From positions 18,125 through 82,124 of the forward strand of contig QCPC01000006.1 of the NCBI GenBank assembly GCA_003212695.1: a stretch of DNA of 64,000 nt. The letters run 5' to 3'. The stretch comes from Prochlorococcus sp. AG-436-C13 (lineage in GTDB: Bacteria; Cyanobacteriota; Cyanobacteriia; PCC-6307; Cyanobiaceae). Positions 21,954 to 32,344 of this stretch are shown piece by piece; position 1 is the stretch's first letter; every line of letters starts with the position of its first letter. The notes under the pieces are model-generated. The model made no database searches and was not told where the DNA came from. It saw only the letters and a list, made by a program, of their open reading frames with translations. Position numbers and translations under genes: made by a program.

Positions 21954-23600
21954 TTGAAAGACAAAGAACCCTTAAATATCAAATTTGATTATATTGCTGA
22001 TGCCTTAGCGGCTATTAGGAACGGAGAATGTGTAGTAGTTGTAGACGATGAAGGTAGAGAAAACGAAGGTGATCTTATTTGTGCGGCTCAATTTGCAACT
22101 CCGCAACAAATTAACTTTATGGCTACAGAAGCTAGAGGTCTAATTTGTCTTGCAATGGGAGGCGAAAGACTAGATAAATTAGATCTTCCTCTGATGGTTG
22201 ACAGAAACACAGATTCAAATCAAACAGCATTTACTGTAAGTATTGATGCTGGTCCAGAATATGGTGTAACGACAGGAATATCAGCTGAAGATAGAGCAAG
22301 GACTATACAAGTTGCCATTAACCCATCAACAAAGCCTGAAAATCTTAGAAGGCCAGGTCATGTTTTTCCTCTTAGAGCAAATAAAGGAGGCGTACTAAAA
22401 AGAGCAGGTCATACAGAAGCAGCTGTAGATCTTTCACTCTTATCTGGATTATCGGCTTCAGGCGTTATTTGTGAAATACAAAATACAGATGGATCAATGG
22501 CACGGTTACCAGAATTAAGAAAATATGCAAAAAATTGGGGCCTAAAAATAATAAGTATTGCTGATTTAATCAGATATAGACTAGAGAATGAAAGATTCGT
22601 TTTTAGGAAAGCTTGTACAAGATTACCTAGTATTTTTGGGGATTACGAAGCCATCGGCTATACAAATGAATTAGATGGAACTGAACACGTAGCATTAGTA
22701 AAAGGGAAAATAGATGAACTTAAGGAACCCGTTCTTGTAAGGATGCATTCAGAATGTTTAACTGGTGATGCGTTTGGTTCACTTAGATGTGACTGCAGGG
22801 CACAATTAGAAGCTGCTCTAACTAGGATTTCTGAAGAGGGCGAAGGAGTTGTAGTTTATTTACGTCAGGAAGGTAGAGGTATTGGATTAATAAATAAATT
22901 AAAGGCATACAGTCTTCAAGATGGAGGTTTAGATACAGTAGAGGCAAATGAAAAGCTTGGTTTTCCTGCAGATCTAAGAAATTATGGTGTAGGTGCTCAA
23001 ATACTCACTGATCTGGGCATAAATAAATTAAAGTTGTTAACAAATAACCCTAGAAAAATAGCTGGACTAGGAGGATACGGCATACACGTGGAGTCACGAG
23101 AGCCACTTGTTATTTCTCCTACTGATTATAACGCCGAGTATCTAGAAATAAAAAGGAAAAAGCTAGGTCATTTCATAGATGAGAGCCATATTAAAGAAAC
23201 AAATAAATATTATGTTATCTATTGGGATGGAGCTGCTTCTGCACAAATGCTTTCAATATTTAAAAGTCAAGCGGATGAAATATCGATTGAAGAAGGTATT
23301 GAGATCAATCCAGAAAATTCATCACGATTACTTGCATTATGGCAAAGGCCACAATTTGTTTGGAGATTGAAAAATTGTACTAACATAGCTTCAACATCAA
23401 AATTATTAAATACTATTAGTAAGTGGCAAGGTACTAAAAAAGTAGGAATATTTTTATCTAATAATAAGGAGCAAGCAATACATCCTTCTCAAAACTTGCA
23501 AACAGAGTATGCATCAATAAAAGATTTACAAAATGGAATTTATAAAGCTATTGATGAAATAGATTCTAATATATTGCCATTCGTTTTAACGTGGCATTAA
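21954..23600 (+). CDS. ribBA: Bifunctional riboflavin enzyme RibBA with C-terminal extension
   Basis: Fusion of 3,4-dihydroxy-2-butanone-4-phosphate synthase (about 1-205; motifs VVVDDEGRENEGDLI, FMATEARGLIC, RRPGHVFPL and GHTEAAVDLS) and GTP cyclohydrolase II (about 215-412; zinc cysteines in HSECLTGDAFGSLRCDC, then RQEGRGIGL and NNPRKIAGLGGYGI). Together these feed both precursors into riboflavin synthesis. Roughly 135 further residues follow (about 413-548) with no motif I recognise; part reads like a remnant of a domain. The start is TTG at 21954, preceded by AGAGAGGA. It is convergent with the cyclophilin gene. Confidence 0.95.
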   Translation: MKDKEPLNIKFDYIADALAAIRNGECVVVVDDEGRENEGDLICAAQFATPQQINFMATEARGLICLAMGGERLDKLDLPLMVDRNTDSNQTAFTVSIDAGPEYGVTTGISAEDRARTIQVAINPSTKPENLRRPGHVFPLRANKGGVLKRAGHTEAAVDLSLLSGLSASGVICEIQNTDGSMARLPELRKYAKNWGLKIISIADLIRYRLENERFVFRKACTRLPSIFGDYEAIGYTNELDGTEHVALVKGKIDELKEPVLVRMHSECLTGDAFGSLRCDCRAQLEAALTRISEEGEGVVVYLRQEGRGIGLINKLKAYSLQDGGLDTVEANEKLGFPADLRNYGVGAQILTDLGINKLKLLTNNPRKIAGLGGYGIHVESREPLVISPTDYNAEYLEIKRKKLGHFIDESHIKETNKYYVIYWDGAASAQMLSIFKSQADEISIEEGIEINPENSSRLLALWQRPQFVWRLKNCTNIASTSKLLNTISKWQGTKKVGIFLSNNKEQAIHPSQNLQTEYASIKDLQNGIYKAIDEIDSNILPFVLTWH

Positions 23601-23607
23601 TATTATT

Positions 23608-24045
23608 TTAGCCGACAATTGTAACCTTTTTTATTACAGATCCATTGTCTAGCTTAAGAACAATATCAATATCATCAGTATGCCCAAAAACAGTATGAAC
23701 TCCGTCTAAATGAGGTTGAGGTTCATGAACTAGAAAAAACTGACTACCTCCTGTATTTTTACCTGCATGGGCCATGGATAAAGATCCTGCTATATGCTTC
23801 TTTTCATTTATTTCACAATCAATACTATAACCGGGACCTCCTGTGCCTGGAATTCCCGACGCTCCTTTTCTGCTATTTGGGCAGCCCCCTTGAGCCATAA
23901 AACCTTTTATGACTCTATGGAATGTCAACCCGTCATAAAAGCCTTCATTTACAAGCTTTACAAAATTAGCAACAGTATTAGGTGCGTATGTATCAAAAAG
24001 ATTTATTGATATTTCGCCAAAGTCAGTATTCATTACAGCTTTCAT
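23608..24045 (-). CDS. ppiB: Cyclophilin-type peptidyl-prolyl isomerase
   Basis: A 145-residue cyclophilin without a signal peptide, so presumably cytoplasmic, helping prolyl-bond isomerisation during folding. The active-site signature [17 protein letters not shown] (catalytic arginine in FHRV) is present, with the [23 protein letters not shown] block. It is somewhat shorter than typical PpiB (about 160). It lies convergent to ribBA and upstream on the minus strand from nothing closely spaced. Confidence 0.94.
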   Translation of the reverse strand: MKAVMNTDFGEISINLFDTYAPNTVANFVKLVNEGFYDGLTFHRVIKGFMAQGGCPNSRKGASGIPGTGGPGYSIDCEINEKKHIAGSLSMAHAGKNTGGSQFFLVHEPQPHLDGVHTVFGHTDDIDIVLKLDNGSVIKKVTIVG

Positions 24046-24121
24046 CTTTTCAAAAACAAAGTTCTCTATTATTATAATAATAAAATTCCTATGAATTATA
24101 AAATAAATAAATATTTTAAAT

Positions 24122-25072
24122 TCATAATCTCTTCTTAAATATATCTTGGTTTACAGACTTTAAAGCTTTGCGTAAACTACCGTCATTTCTTATAAGTAAC
24201 TCATTAGCTTGGTCAAAAGAAACACCAGTCAATTTTATTAAACAAGATAATTTAACGGAACCATTAGACTGATCTAGTAGTTCTAAAGCTTCTTCTTTTT
24301 CTACTTTAAGAATATCATTCATAATCCTTAAAGCTCTATCTAACAATTTGCTATTCTTTATTGATAAGTCAATCATTTTATTTGAATATACTTTACCTAA
24401 TTTAATCATAACCCCTGTAGAGATAATATTTAGAGTCATTTTAGTTGCTGTAGCTGCTTTTAACCTAGTAGAGCCACTTATAATCTCAGGACCTGTTACT
24501 AGTCTAATTATAACATCACTATTTAATTTTACTTGGCAATCTGGAACACAAGTAATTGCTATACTTAATGCACTTATTTGCATTGAATAATCTAAAGCTG
24601 AAAGTACAAAAGGTGTTGTGCCTCCTGCCGTTATTCCTATAAGACAGTCTTTAGAGCTAAAATGTCTAGATTTTAATTCTGTAACCGAAAGTGTTCTATC
24701 ATCTTCAATATTTTCTGAACTATTTGTCATAGCGTTTATTCCACCTGCCAAGACAGCTTGAATCAAATCTGGTTTAGTACAGAAGGTAGGAGGGCATTCA
24801 GCAGCATCTAACACTGCTAATCTTCCAGAAGTACCAGCTCCAATATAAAAAAGTCGTCCATTATTTCTTAATCTATCCGAAATTCTGTCTATGCATATAG
24901 CTATTTCATTACTTGCTTTTGCAACCGCTTGCTGTGGCTTTTTATCCTCCTCTACAAAGATATCTACCAATTCCTTAGTATTTAAATTATCTATTTCTTT
25001 ACTAATAGGATTAGATTGTTCAGTAATAATATCTCTTCTATCGATATTATTTGAATTGTAATCAGTAAACAT
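24122..25072 (-). CDS. murQ: N-acetylmuramic acid 6-phosphate etherase
   Basis: SIS-domain enzyme that cleaves the lactyl ether of MurNAc-6-phosphate to give GlcNAc-6-phosphate, a step in recycling or scavenging cell-wall sugars. The 316-residue protein has the MurQ signature [20 protein letters not shown], with the catalytic glutamate at E92, and the [11 protein letters not shown] and [18 protein letters not shown] blocks. No nagZ, anmK, murP or nagA gene is visible in the window. It is the last gene of a minus-strand run with DUF3110 (6-base gap), dnaJ-like and dnaK2 genes. Confidence 0.94.
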   Translation of the reverse strand: MFTDYNSNNIDRRDIITEQSNPISKEIDNLNTKELVDIFVEEDKKPQQAVAKASNEIAICIDRISDRLRNNGRLFYIGAGTSGRLAVLDAAECPPTFCTKPDLIQAVLAGGINAMTNSSENIEDDRTLSVTELKSRHFSSKDCLIGITAGGTTPFVLSALDYSMQISALSIAITCVPDCQVKLNSDVIIRLVTGPEIISGSTRLKAATATKMTLNIISTGVMIKLGKVYSNKMIDLSIKNSKLLDRALRIMNDILKVEKEEALELLDQSNGSVKLSCLIKLTGVSFDQANELLIRNDGSLRKALKSVNQDIFKKRL

Positions 25073-25078
25073 TTATAT

Positions 25079-25474
25079 TCAAAGAAGATTTTCTAATTGC
25101 TTTTTTATTAAATCTAGTTTATTCGAAGGAATTCTTGAATTTTCCTCTTCAATATTGATATTATCTATAGGCTGAGAATCTATATTATTAACTGGAGGTG
25201 ATATAAGTAATCTATCCTCTTCAGATTGAGGTATAAAACCTTTTTTTACAAATCGAGACTCATATCCTGCTTCATAACAAAAATTTTCTATCTCAGATTT
25301 CTCTATTATCTCCACTTTTGGAACAGGAAAATCCTGGGCATCTAAAAGACCACAATATCTTTCAGCATCATCTATATCTTCAAACATAAGAACAATGGTT
25401 TTACCTTTTAAATCAATAGAATGAATACCTTCATCTTTTGTACCTACTTGATAAAGTAATACATGTACAAACAT
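25079..25474 (-). CDS. DUF3110 protein
   Basis: A 131-residue soluble protein matching the cyanobacterial DUF3110 family: MFVHVLLYQVGTKDEGIHSI at the N-terminus, then LMFEDIDDAERYCGLLDAQDFP and an EIENFCYEAGYE segment. Function is unknown. The last 40 residues are acidic and low in complexity. It lies between dnaJ-like and murQ genes on the same strand, 34 bases after the former. Confidence 0.85.
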   Translation of the reverse strand: MFVHVLLYQVGTKDEGIHSIDLKGKTIVLMFEDIDDAERYCGLLDAQDFPVPKVEIIEKSEIENFCYEAGYESRFVKKGFIPQSEEDRLLISPPVNNIDSQPIDNINIEEENSRIPSNKLDLIKKQLENLL

Positions 25475-25508
25475 AAAATTTTATTTATTATTATATAACT
25501 ATAATATT

Positions 25509-26438
25509 TTATATGTCATTAATAGCCAAATCATGCAATCTTCTATACAAAGCTACTTCAGAATCTGTTAAATCAGCAGGTAAGACCAAAACTATCTCAA
25601 CTATTTGATCACCGCATATATCATTGCATTGAAGACCACGGCCTTTTAATCTTAATAGTCTGCCAGAGGAAGATTTAGGAGGCACTTGCAAAGTTACTGG
25701 TCCATCAAGCGTTGGTATTTCTACTCCACAACCAAATAAAGCATCTTGTGGAAATAACTCAAGCCGATACATTACTCTTAAGCCATCTATTCTCAAACCT
25801 TCTTCAGTTTCAACTCTAATTTGAATAAAATGATCTTTTCCTCCCATAACTACTCCTGGTAACCTTAGTCGCCAGCCATCACCAGAAAAAGGAGGAGTTG
25901 CAAATTCAACAACAGTTCCGTTATTTAATTCAATTTCTACAGTAGTTCCATTAAGTGCTTCTAACGGAGTTAAAGACACAACAGTTTCAATGTCATCTAT
26001 CTGGAGAACAGGTGGCGGTTGAGAAGGATATGGAGCTGGTTTAACATTTTCTGAATACAAATCTTCTTCTTCAAAATCATTAGATTCAAACTCATCAGAA
26101 TATTTTATGTCTTCTTGATATTCATTACTGATGTCATTAGATGAGATGCCTAATACAACTTCCAAGTATTCACTGTAAGAAGGAAATCCAGTTGAAAACA
26201 ATTCATTAGGCTTACTAAAATTAATAGCTTCCCAAGCAGATCTTTTATTAGGGTCACTTAATACTGCATATGCCTCATTTACTAATTTAAATCTCTCTTC
26301 TGCATTTGAATCATTAACATTTAGATCCGGATGCCATCTCCTTGCTTCTTTTCTAAATGCAGTTTTTATTTGTGATATATCACTGCCTGGAGATACACCT
26401 AATATTGCCCAATAATCTAGACTAGTTGTAGTAGTCAT
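25509..26438 (-). CDS. DnaJ-like co-chaperone without zinc finger
   Basis: J-domain protein of 309 residues that should stimulate the ATPase of the adjacent DnaK. The J-domain occupies about residues 6-70 with HPD at 36-38 (WHPDLNVND). An acidic linker with a proline stretch (about 95-145) follows, then the DnaJ C-terminal substrate-binding fold (LTPLEALNGTTVEIELNNG and LRLKGRGL). The four CxxCxGxG repeats of the zinc-binding domain are missing, so this is a CbpA/type II-like member. Its start overlaps the 3' end of dnaK by 17 bases, which points to coupled expression. Confidence 0.92.
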   Translation of the reverse strand: MTTTTSLDYWAILGVSPGSDISQIKTAFRKEARRWHPDLNVNDSNAEERFKLVNEAYAVLSDPNKRSAWEAINFSKPNELFSTGFPSYSEYLEVVLGISSNDISNEYQEDIKYSDEFESNDFEEEDLYSENVKPAPYPSQPPPVLQIDDIETVVSLTPLEALNGTTVEIELNNGTVVEFATPPFSGDGWRLRLPGVVMGGKDHFIQIRVETEEGLRIDGLRVMYRLELFPQDALFGCGVEIPTLDGPVTLQVPPKSSSGRLLRLKGRGLQCNDICGDQIVEIVLVLPADLTDSEVALYRRLHDLAINDI

Positions 26439-28416
26439 TGTCCCACCTATCTAGTTCTTTTCGACCATAATCCCTTTCTCTTTTACCTTCATTCGGGTTA
26501 TAATCCCAAGGGTCATCATCCCAGTAGTCATCTGAAAACAATTCATCTTTTAATGAGCCAAAAGTATTCTTAATTCCCTGAATAGGATTATTATCTACTC
26601 GTTTTTCTGCCGATATTCTTCTATTTAATCCAAATAATGCTTCTTGTAATGCTGATACTGCTAAATCTAATTCAGCTAGATCATTAATTTCCAAGAATTC
26701 TTGAACATCCCTTAAAGCTACTTCAACAGCTCTTTGTTGCCTTTCAGCTCCATACGGACCAAATTCTAATGCTACATCTCTTAATCTCCTTTCTGCTTGA
26801 GCTATTAAAGTTAAAGCATTATTCTTTTGATCAATAGAAGCTCGCTTTCTTCTATCAAAATCTGCTTTTTCTTGAGCTTCTTTTATTAACTTATTAACTT
26901 CATTTTCATTCAGGTTAGAACCTCCATTAATACTAACTGATTGCTTTCTTCCAGTAGTTCTATCTGTTGCACTAACTTGTAATAAACCATTTGCATCTAT
27001 ATCAAAGGCAACTTGAACTTGAGGCACACCTCTTGGTGCTGGTGGTATTCCTGAAAGACGAAATTTACCTAGCGATTTATTATCATTTGCTAATTGACGT
27101 TCTCCCTGCCAAACATTAATTTCTACTGAAGATTGATTAGCTTCAGAAGTACTAAAAACATCTGCCTGTCTTACTGGAATTGGTGTATTTCTTGGAATTA
27201 ATACTTTCATCAAACCACCCACTGTCTCCAAACCTAAAGAAAGAGGTGTCACGTCATTTAACAAAAGGTCTCTTAATTCACCAGAAAGGATCCCAGCCTG
27301 AACTGCTGCGCCTACTGCAACAACTTCATCTGGATTAACTGATTGAGATGGCTCAATGGGAACAATCGTACGTATTAACTGATGAACCATTGGCATTCTC
27401 GTACTTCCACCAACAAGGACTACATCATTGATATCATCTGCTGTCCAACCTGAATCATTAAGAGCAGTTTCAACAGGTATTAATAATCTATCAATTAAGT
27501 CCTTACAAAGATATTCAAATTTTCTTCTATCTAAAACAGTTTCTATATGAAGTGGACCATTTGAGCCTGTAGAAATGAATGGAAGAGAAATAGGAGTTTT
27601 ACTGAGTCCTGATAATTCTTGCTTGGCCTTTTCTGCTGCTTCAGATAAGCGCTGTAATGATTGTCTATCTCTTCTTAGGTCAATATTATGTTCTTTAAGA
27701 AATTCATCTGCAAGCCAATCTACAATTTTTTTATCAAAGTCATTACCTCCTAATTGAGTATCCCCTGATGTTGCTTTTACATCAAATACTCCATTTGAAA
27801 TGCTTAAAAGAGAGATATCAAATGTACCTCCTCCAAGGTCAAAAACTAATACTTTGGATGCGGATTTTTTATCAAAGCCGTAAGCAAGAGCTGCTGCCGT
27901 AGGTTCATTCAATATTCGCTCGACCCTGATACCTGCTAGTAATGCTGCGTCCCTTGTTGCCTGACGTTGAGAATCATTAAAATATGCAGGTACTGTTACA
28001 ACTGCTGACTCAATTGATTCTTCAAGATGCTTTTCTGCATCATCAATTAATTTTCTAATAATCGAACCTATCAACTCCTCAGGTGCATACTCTCTTTCTG
28101 TGACAGGGCATGTGACCCTAACGCATTCTTCTTCATTAGCCCTGACAGTATAGGCAACATTAAGACTATTCTCATCTAATTCCTCCCAAGTTCTTCCTAC
28201 AAATCTCTTTAAGTTAGAAAAAGTATTTTTTGGGTTAAGTACAAGTTGACGTCTAGCTTGTTGACCTACTAATAATTCGGATTCTTTACTATAACCAATA
28301 ACTGAGGGAGTAGTCCTAGAACCTTCCGAATTAGATATTACCAAGGGACGTCCAGCTTCTAAAACTCCAATCACGGAGTTTGTAGTCCCAAGGTCAATTC
28401 CAACAATCCTCCCCAT
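26422..28416 (-). CDS. dnaK2: Hsp70 chaperone DnaK (DnaK2-like)
   Basis: ATP-driven folding chaperone of 664 residues. N-terminal ATPase domain (about 1-385) with GIDLGTTNSVIGVLEAG, VFDLGGGTFDISLL and VLVGGSTRMP; then the substrate-binding domain with VTPLSLGLETVGGLM and the helical lid. The tail after about residue 600 is rich in D, W, Y and N rather than the EEVD-like or glycine-rich tail of the main bacterial DnaK. Cyanobacteria carry several dnaK paralogues, and pairing with an overlapping dnaJ-like gene suggests a dedicated partner. It is divergent from pstC. Confidence 0.93.
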   Translation of the reverse strand: MGRIVGIDLGTTNSVIGVLEAGRPLVISNSEGSRTTPSVIGYSKESELLVGQQARRQLVLNPKNTFSNLKRFVGRTWEELDENSLNVAYTVRANEEECVRVTCPVTEREYAPEELIGSIIRKLIDDAEKHLEESIESAVVTVPAYFNDSQRQATRDAALLAGIRVERILNEPTAAALAYGFDKKSASKVLVFDLGGGTFDISLLSISNGVFDVKATSGDTQLGGNDFDKKIVDWLADEFLKEHNIDLRRDRQSLQRLSEAAEKAKQELSGLSKTPISLPFISTGSNGPLHIETVLDRRKFEYLCKDLIDRLLIPVETALNDSGWTADDINDVVLVGGSTRMPMVHQLIRTIVPIEPSQSVNPDEVVAVGAAVQAGILSGELRDLLLNDVTPLSLGLETVGGLMKVLIPRNTPIPVRQADVFSTSEANQSSVEINVWQGERQLANDNKSLGKFRLSGIPPAPRGVPQVQVAFDIDANGLLQVSATDRTTGRKQSVSINGGSNLNENEVNKLIKEAQEKADFDRRKRASIDQKNNALTLIAQAERRLRDVALEFGPYGAERQQRAVEVALRDVQEFLEINDLAELDLAVSALQEALFGLNRRISAEKRVDNNPIQGIKNTFGSLKDELFSDDYWDDDPWDYNPNEGKRERDYGRKELDRWDNDYYN

Positions 28417-28565
28417 GGCGGTTCTTATATTATTCCCACTTTAGCTTTCTTAGTTTATTCAACCAAGTCTTATATTAGCTATTAAAACTAAAAGTACAGG
28501 TTAATAAAATCTTTTATGCTAAAGAAGAAAAAATATTCTAACTTTAAGTTACTAGAAATTTTAAG

Positions 28566-29516
28566 GTGAAAACTGAACAAAAAAACAAGTTTTCTCTGAA
28601 ATTACGTCCCTCCTATGAAAAATGGATGGATAAAGGCTTCAAAAACATAACAACAGTTATGGCTGCAACGGTAGCAGCTGTACTCATCACAATACTGGTT
28701 GTTGTTTTTTTTGAATCAAGAGAAGCTATAAATCAATATGGCATTAACTTTATAGTCACTTCAGATTGGGATCCAATAAACAACAAATATGGTGCCTTTA
28801 CAGCAATTTATGGAACGATTGTTTCATCATTAGCTGCTCTAATAATAGCTATACCTTTAGGTTTAGGTACTGCAATATTTATTACAGAAGATTTTTTTCC
28901 AGAAAAGATTCGCTTTGTTATAGGACTAATGGTTGAATTGCTTGCAGCAATTCCTTCTGTTGTTTTAGGCCTATGGGCAATATTTGTAATGGAACCTTTT
29001 ATTAGGCCCTTTTTTAATATTCTCCACAATTATTTTGGATGGCTACCATTATTTAGTTCCGAAGCAGTTGGCCCAGGCTTAGCACCTGCAATAATAATTC
29101 TTTCAATAATGATACTTCCTATAATTACTTCTATTGCAAGGGATTCTATTGAGCAAGTACCAAGCAAGCTTAAAGAAGCTGCATATGGAATAGGTGCAAC
29201 AAGATGGTGCGCAATTATATACATAACTATACCAGCAGCTATTTCAGGTATTACAGGAGGAATACTTTTAGCACTTGGCAGAGCAATGGGTGAAACAATG
29301 GCTGTGACAATGATTATAGGTAATTCAAATCAATTTAGTCTTTCATTATTTAGTCCTGGTTATACAATCTCATCTCTACTTGCGAATCAATTTGGAGAAG
29401 CAGATAGCATACAAGTGTCATCACTTATGTATGCTGCACTAATTCTAATGATTATGACACTAATTGTTAATGTGATGGCTCAATGGCTAGTTAAAAAACT
29501 AAGCCTAAAATATTAA
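28566..29516 (+). CDS. pstC: Phosphate ABC transporter permease PstC
   Basis: Inner-membrane permease of the high-affinity phosphate importer, 316 residues, six membrane segments starting about residue 32. The ABC-coupling loop is ATRWCAIIYITIPAAISGITGG, with the LGRAMGETMA element after it. The start is GTG at 28566. The substrate-binding gene pstS and the phoB/phoR regulators are not adjacent, and I see no Pho box clear enough to call in the 149 bases upstream. pstA follows after 8 bases. Confidence 0.95.
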   Translation: MKTEQKNKFSLKLRPSYEKWMDKGFKNITTVMAATVAAVLITILVVVFFESREAINQYGINFIVTSDWDPINNKYGAFTAIYGTIVSSLAALIIAIPLGLGTAIFITEDFFPEKIRFVIGLMVELLAAIPSVVLGLWAIFVMEPFIRPFFNILHNYFGWLPLFSSEAVGPGLAPAIIILSIMILPIITSIARDSIEQVPSKLKEAAYGIGATRWCAIIYITIPAAISGITGGILLALGRAMGETMAVTMIIGNSNQFSLSLFSPGYTISSLLANQFGEADSIQVSSLMYAALILMIMTLIVNVMAQWLVKKLSLKY

Positions 29517-29524
29517 TAGATAAT

Positions 29525-30436
29525 ATGAATAATAAAAGTTATGAAAATATTAGTTCACAGCTATTATTTAATTCACGAGGAAAAAGAAATATCAGCAATA
29601 GATTATTGACATTAGTAGCTGGAACTTTTGCGGTTATATCTATCACGCCATTAATATTACTTATAGCATATGTATTAATAAAGGGAGGCTCACAAATAAA
29701 TCTAGATCTTTTAATTTTGGAGCCTCAACCACCAGGAGCTGGGGTTAATTCAGCTGGAGGAATTGGGAATGCAATAATTGGTACTATTATAATTACAATT
29801 ATAGCTTCCTTGATTTCTATACCCATTGGAATAGGTGCTGGAGTTTATTTAGCAGAATATTCTAAAAATGGATCATTTTCTAAAGCGATTAGGTTTGGAA
29901 CAAATGTACTTTCGGGCATACCATCTATAATTGCTGGCATAGTTATTTATGCATTAATAGTAGTCACCAAAGTAATATTCGGTAGTACTTTCAGTGGTAT
30001 AGCAGGTGGAATGGCTTTATCAATAATAATGTTGCCAATAATTATAAAAACAACAGATGAAGGTCTTAAATTAGTCTCAGATGACTTAAGAAGAGGTGCA
30101 CTAGCTATAGGAGCATCAATGTATACAACAATAATGAGAATTACTCTCCCTCACGCATTTAAAAGTATCTCTACGGGAATTGTATTAGGAGTTGCAAGAG
30201 CATCTGGTGAAACAGCTCCTCTAATTTTCACAGCCCTTTTCTCTTACTATCACATCTCAACTTTTCAAGACATATTCTATGAGATGTCATCCTTATCAGT
30301 ATTAATTTATAATTTTGCACTTGAACCTTATAAAGAACAAAATGAGCTTGCATGGGCAGCATCATTCATTTTAGTTATACTTGTGCTAATTCTTAATCTG
30401 ATTTCCAGATTAATAGGAAACACTAAACCCAGTTAA
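29525..30436 (+). CDS. pstA: Phosphate ABC transporter permease PstA
   Basis: Second permease subunit of the phosphate importer, 303 residues, with about six membrane segments. [15 protein letters not shown] and the coupling-loop region [21 protein letters not shown] are family-like, followed by [18 protein letters not shown]. It lies between pstC and pstB with short gaps, forming a pstCAB operon. Confidence 0.95.
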   Translation: MNNKSYENISSQLLFNSRGKRNISNRLLTLVAGTFAVISITPLILLIAYVLIKGGSQINLDLLILEPQPPGAGVNSAGGIGNAIIGTIIITIIASLISIPIGIGAGVYLAEYSKNGSFSKAIRFGTNVLSGIPSIIAGIVIYALIVVTKVIFGSTFSGIAGGMALSIIMLPIIIKTTDEGLKLVSDDLRRGALAIGASMYTTIMRITLPHAFKSISTGIVLGVARASGETAPLIFTALFSYYHISTFQDIFYEMSSLSVLIYNFALEPYKEQNELAWAASFILVILVLILNLISRLIGNTKPS

Positions 30437-30456
30437 TTATAGGAATATATTTAATC

Positions 30457-31245
30457 ATGGCAAATAAAACTAAATTATCACTTCAAAATGTTTCCATAAG
30501 TTATAACGAACAAGTAGCAGTAAAAAATGTTTATCTTAAAATAGCATCTGGAAAAGTTACGTCTCTCATCGGTCCCTCTGGTTGTGGAAAATCTACAATA
30601 CTAAGGTCAATAAACAGAATGAATGAATTAATCCCTAACTGCAAATTAACTGGTCGAATACTTTATGACGGACAAGATATTTATGATCCCAAGATAGATC
30701 CTGTAGAAGTGAGAAGAAGAATTGGAATGGTATTTCAACAACCAAATCCATTTCCAAAAAGTATTTATGAGAACATAGCTTTTGGTGCAAGAGTTAATGG
30801 ATATACAGGTAATATGGATGAATTAGTTGAGAACTCACTAAAGAAAGCTGCCGTTTGGGAAGATTGCAAAGATAAATTAAAAGAAAGCGGATATAGTTTA
30901 TCTGGAGGCCAACAACAAAGACTATGTATAGCCAGAACAATAGCTATAGAACCAGACGTGATTTTAATGGATGAACCATGTTCAGCATTAGATCCCATAT
31001 CTACTCTTAAAATAGAAGAGACAATTCATCAACTGAAGAAGTCATTTACGATAATAATAGTTACTCATAATATGCAACAAGCACTCAGAGTTAGTGACTT
31101 TACGGCTTTTTTCAATGCTGAACCTACACAGGATAAATTAGGAGGGAAAATAGGATATTTAGTAGAAGTAAATTCTACAGATAAAATATTTAAGAACCCA
31201 TTGCAAAAAGAGACTAAAGATTATATTTCAGGTAAATTTGGATAA
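30457..31245 (+). CDS. pstB: Phosphate ABC transporter ATPase PstB
   Basis: ATPase that powers PstCA, 262 residues. Walker A is GPSGCGKST at 39-47, the ABC signature [16 protein letters not shown], Walker [14 protein letters not shown] and the switch histidine in [10 protein letters not shown]. The C-terminal segment [21 protein letters not shown] closely follows known PstB proteins. It is the last gene of the pstCAB operon. Confidence 0.97.
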   Translation: MANKTKLSLQNVSISYNEQVAVKNVYLKIASGKVTSLIGPSGCGKSTILRSINRMNELIPNCKLTGRILYDGQDIYDPKIDPVEVRRRIGMVFQQPNPFPKSIYENIAFGARVNGYTGNMDELVENSLKKAAVWEDCKDKLKESGYSLSGGQQQRLCIARTIAIEPDVILMDEPCSALDPISTLKIEETIHQLKKSFTIIIVTHNMQQALRVSDFTAFFNAEPTQDKLGGKIGYLVEVNSTDKIFKNPLQKETKDYISGKFG

Positions 31246-31269
31246 GTTAAAAGCGTAAAGAATTAAAAA

Positions 31270-31356
31270 CGGAGAGAGAGGGATTCGAACCCTCGATAGA
31301 GTTGCCCCTATACAGCATTTCCAGTGCTGCGCCATCGACCACTCGGCCACCTCTCC
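31270..31356 (-). tRNA. tRNA-Ser (anticodon GGA)
   Basis: Read on the minus strand, an 87-base cloverleaf: acceptor GGAGAGG paired with TCTCTCC plus discriminator G; D-arm GGCCGAGTGGTC region; anticodon stem-loop CAGCA-CTGGAAA-TGCTG giving anticodon GGA; a long variable arm as expected for serine; and T-arm GAGGG-TTCGAAT-CCCTC. CCA is not encoded. It lies opposite to the flanking plus-strand genes. Confidence 0.96.
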
Positions 31357-31446
31357 TTGAATATTTAAGGATCTTGATAAATCTAGCAGGGAATTAAGAA
31401 CATTAAAATATAAGATTATGAGAACAGTACCTAATTAAGCATTAAA

Positions 31447-32304
31447 ATGTATACGCTTATCTGCGAGGAATCTAGAAAAAATTCTGGGGTGTCCCAAAAA
31501 GAAATAGAAACATATATAGAAATTGCTAAGAATGCGGCCTCTAAAGGTGGAGCTGTTTTGATGAGAAATTACTGCAAAATAAATACTATAAACAACAAGT
31601 CATTTGATGGAGATCTAATAACAAATGCTGATATAGAAGCTGAGAATAATATTGTTTCATACCTAAAAAAGGAAACACCTCATATTGGAATATTTGCAGA
31701 AGAAGGAGGAATTTCTGGACCACAAAGTGATTTATCCTGGTGCATAGATCCACTCGATGGGACGACTAATTTTGCTCATGGATATCCTTTTTTTGCAACA
31801 TCAATAGGATTGACATGGAAAAACAAAGCTATTTTAGGAGCTATTTCCGTTCCATTTTTCAATGAGAATTACTGGGCAGCACCTGGTATAGGATCATTCT
31901 GCAATTCAACAAAAATAAGTGTATCTAAGTCAAAAAAACTAAAGGATTCATTGCTAGTTACTGGTTTTGCATATGATAGACATACTATTTTAGACAATAA
32001 CTATTCAGAGTTTTGTTGGTTAACTCATAGAACTAGAGGTGTAAGAAGAGCTGGTGCTGCAGCTGTTGACATGGCGTTTGTTGCAATTGGTAGAGTAGAT
32101 GGATACTGGGAAAGAGGATTGTCTCCCTGGGATCTTGCTGCAGGTATTCCTATTGTCGAATTAGCTGGTGGTGTGATTGGGGATTATAAAAAGGGTAAAT
32201 TTAATCTTAGTGAGGGTAGAATAATAGCTTCAAATCCATTTATCCAAAAAGAGCTTTTAGCAGAATTAAGTAAAGTAAAACCCTTAGAATCAACAAACTA
32301 TTAA
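31447..32304 (+). CDS. Inositol monophosphatase family protein
   Basis: Li+-sensitive magnesium-dependent sugar-phosphatase fold, 285 residues. Metal-binding motifs are present: FAEEGG (about 83-88), DPLDGTTNF (101-109) and the C-terminal GLSPWDLAAGIPIV. The true substrate could be inositol-1-phosphate, histidinol phosphate or another sugar phosphate; its neighbour hisZ makes a histidinol-phosphatase role worth considering, but nothing in the sequence decides it. I kept the ATG at 31447. Confidence 0.88.
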   Translation: MYTLICEESRKNSGVSQKEIETYIEIAKNAASKGGAVLMRNYCKINTINNKSFDGDLITNADIEAENNIVSYLKKETPHIGIFAEEGGISGPQSDLSWCIDPLDGTTNFAHGYPFFATSIGLTWKNKAILGAISVPFFNENYWAAPGIGSFCNSTKISVSKSKKLKDSLLVTGFAYDRHTILDNNYSEFCWLTHRTRGVRRAGAAAVDMAFVAIGRVDGYWERGLSPWDLAAGIPIVELAGGVIGDYKKGKFNLSEGRIIASNPFIQKELLAELSKVKPLESTNY

Positions 32305-32344
32305 TTTGAGAATTATTTAACTACTATCCTAAACCTATAATGTT

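Noticed and set aside
28417..28565. Possible Pho box ahead of pstC
   Set aside because: The A+T-rich leader contains several TTAA-like stretches, but none form the direct repeats with fixed spacing that would support a call.
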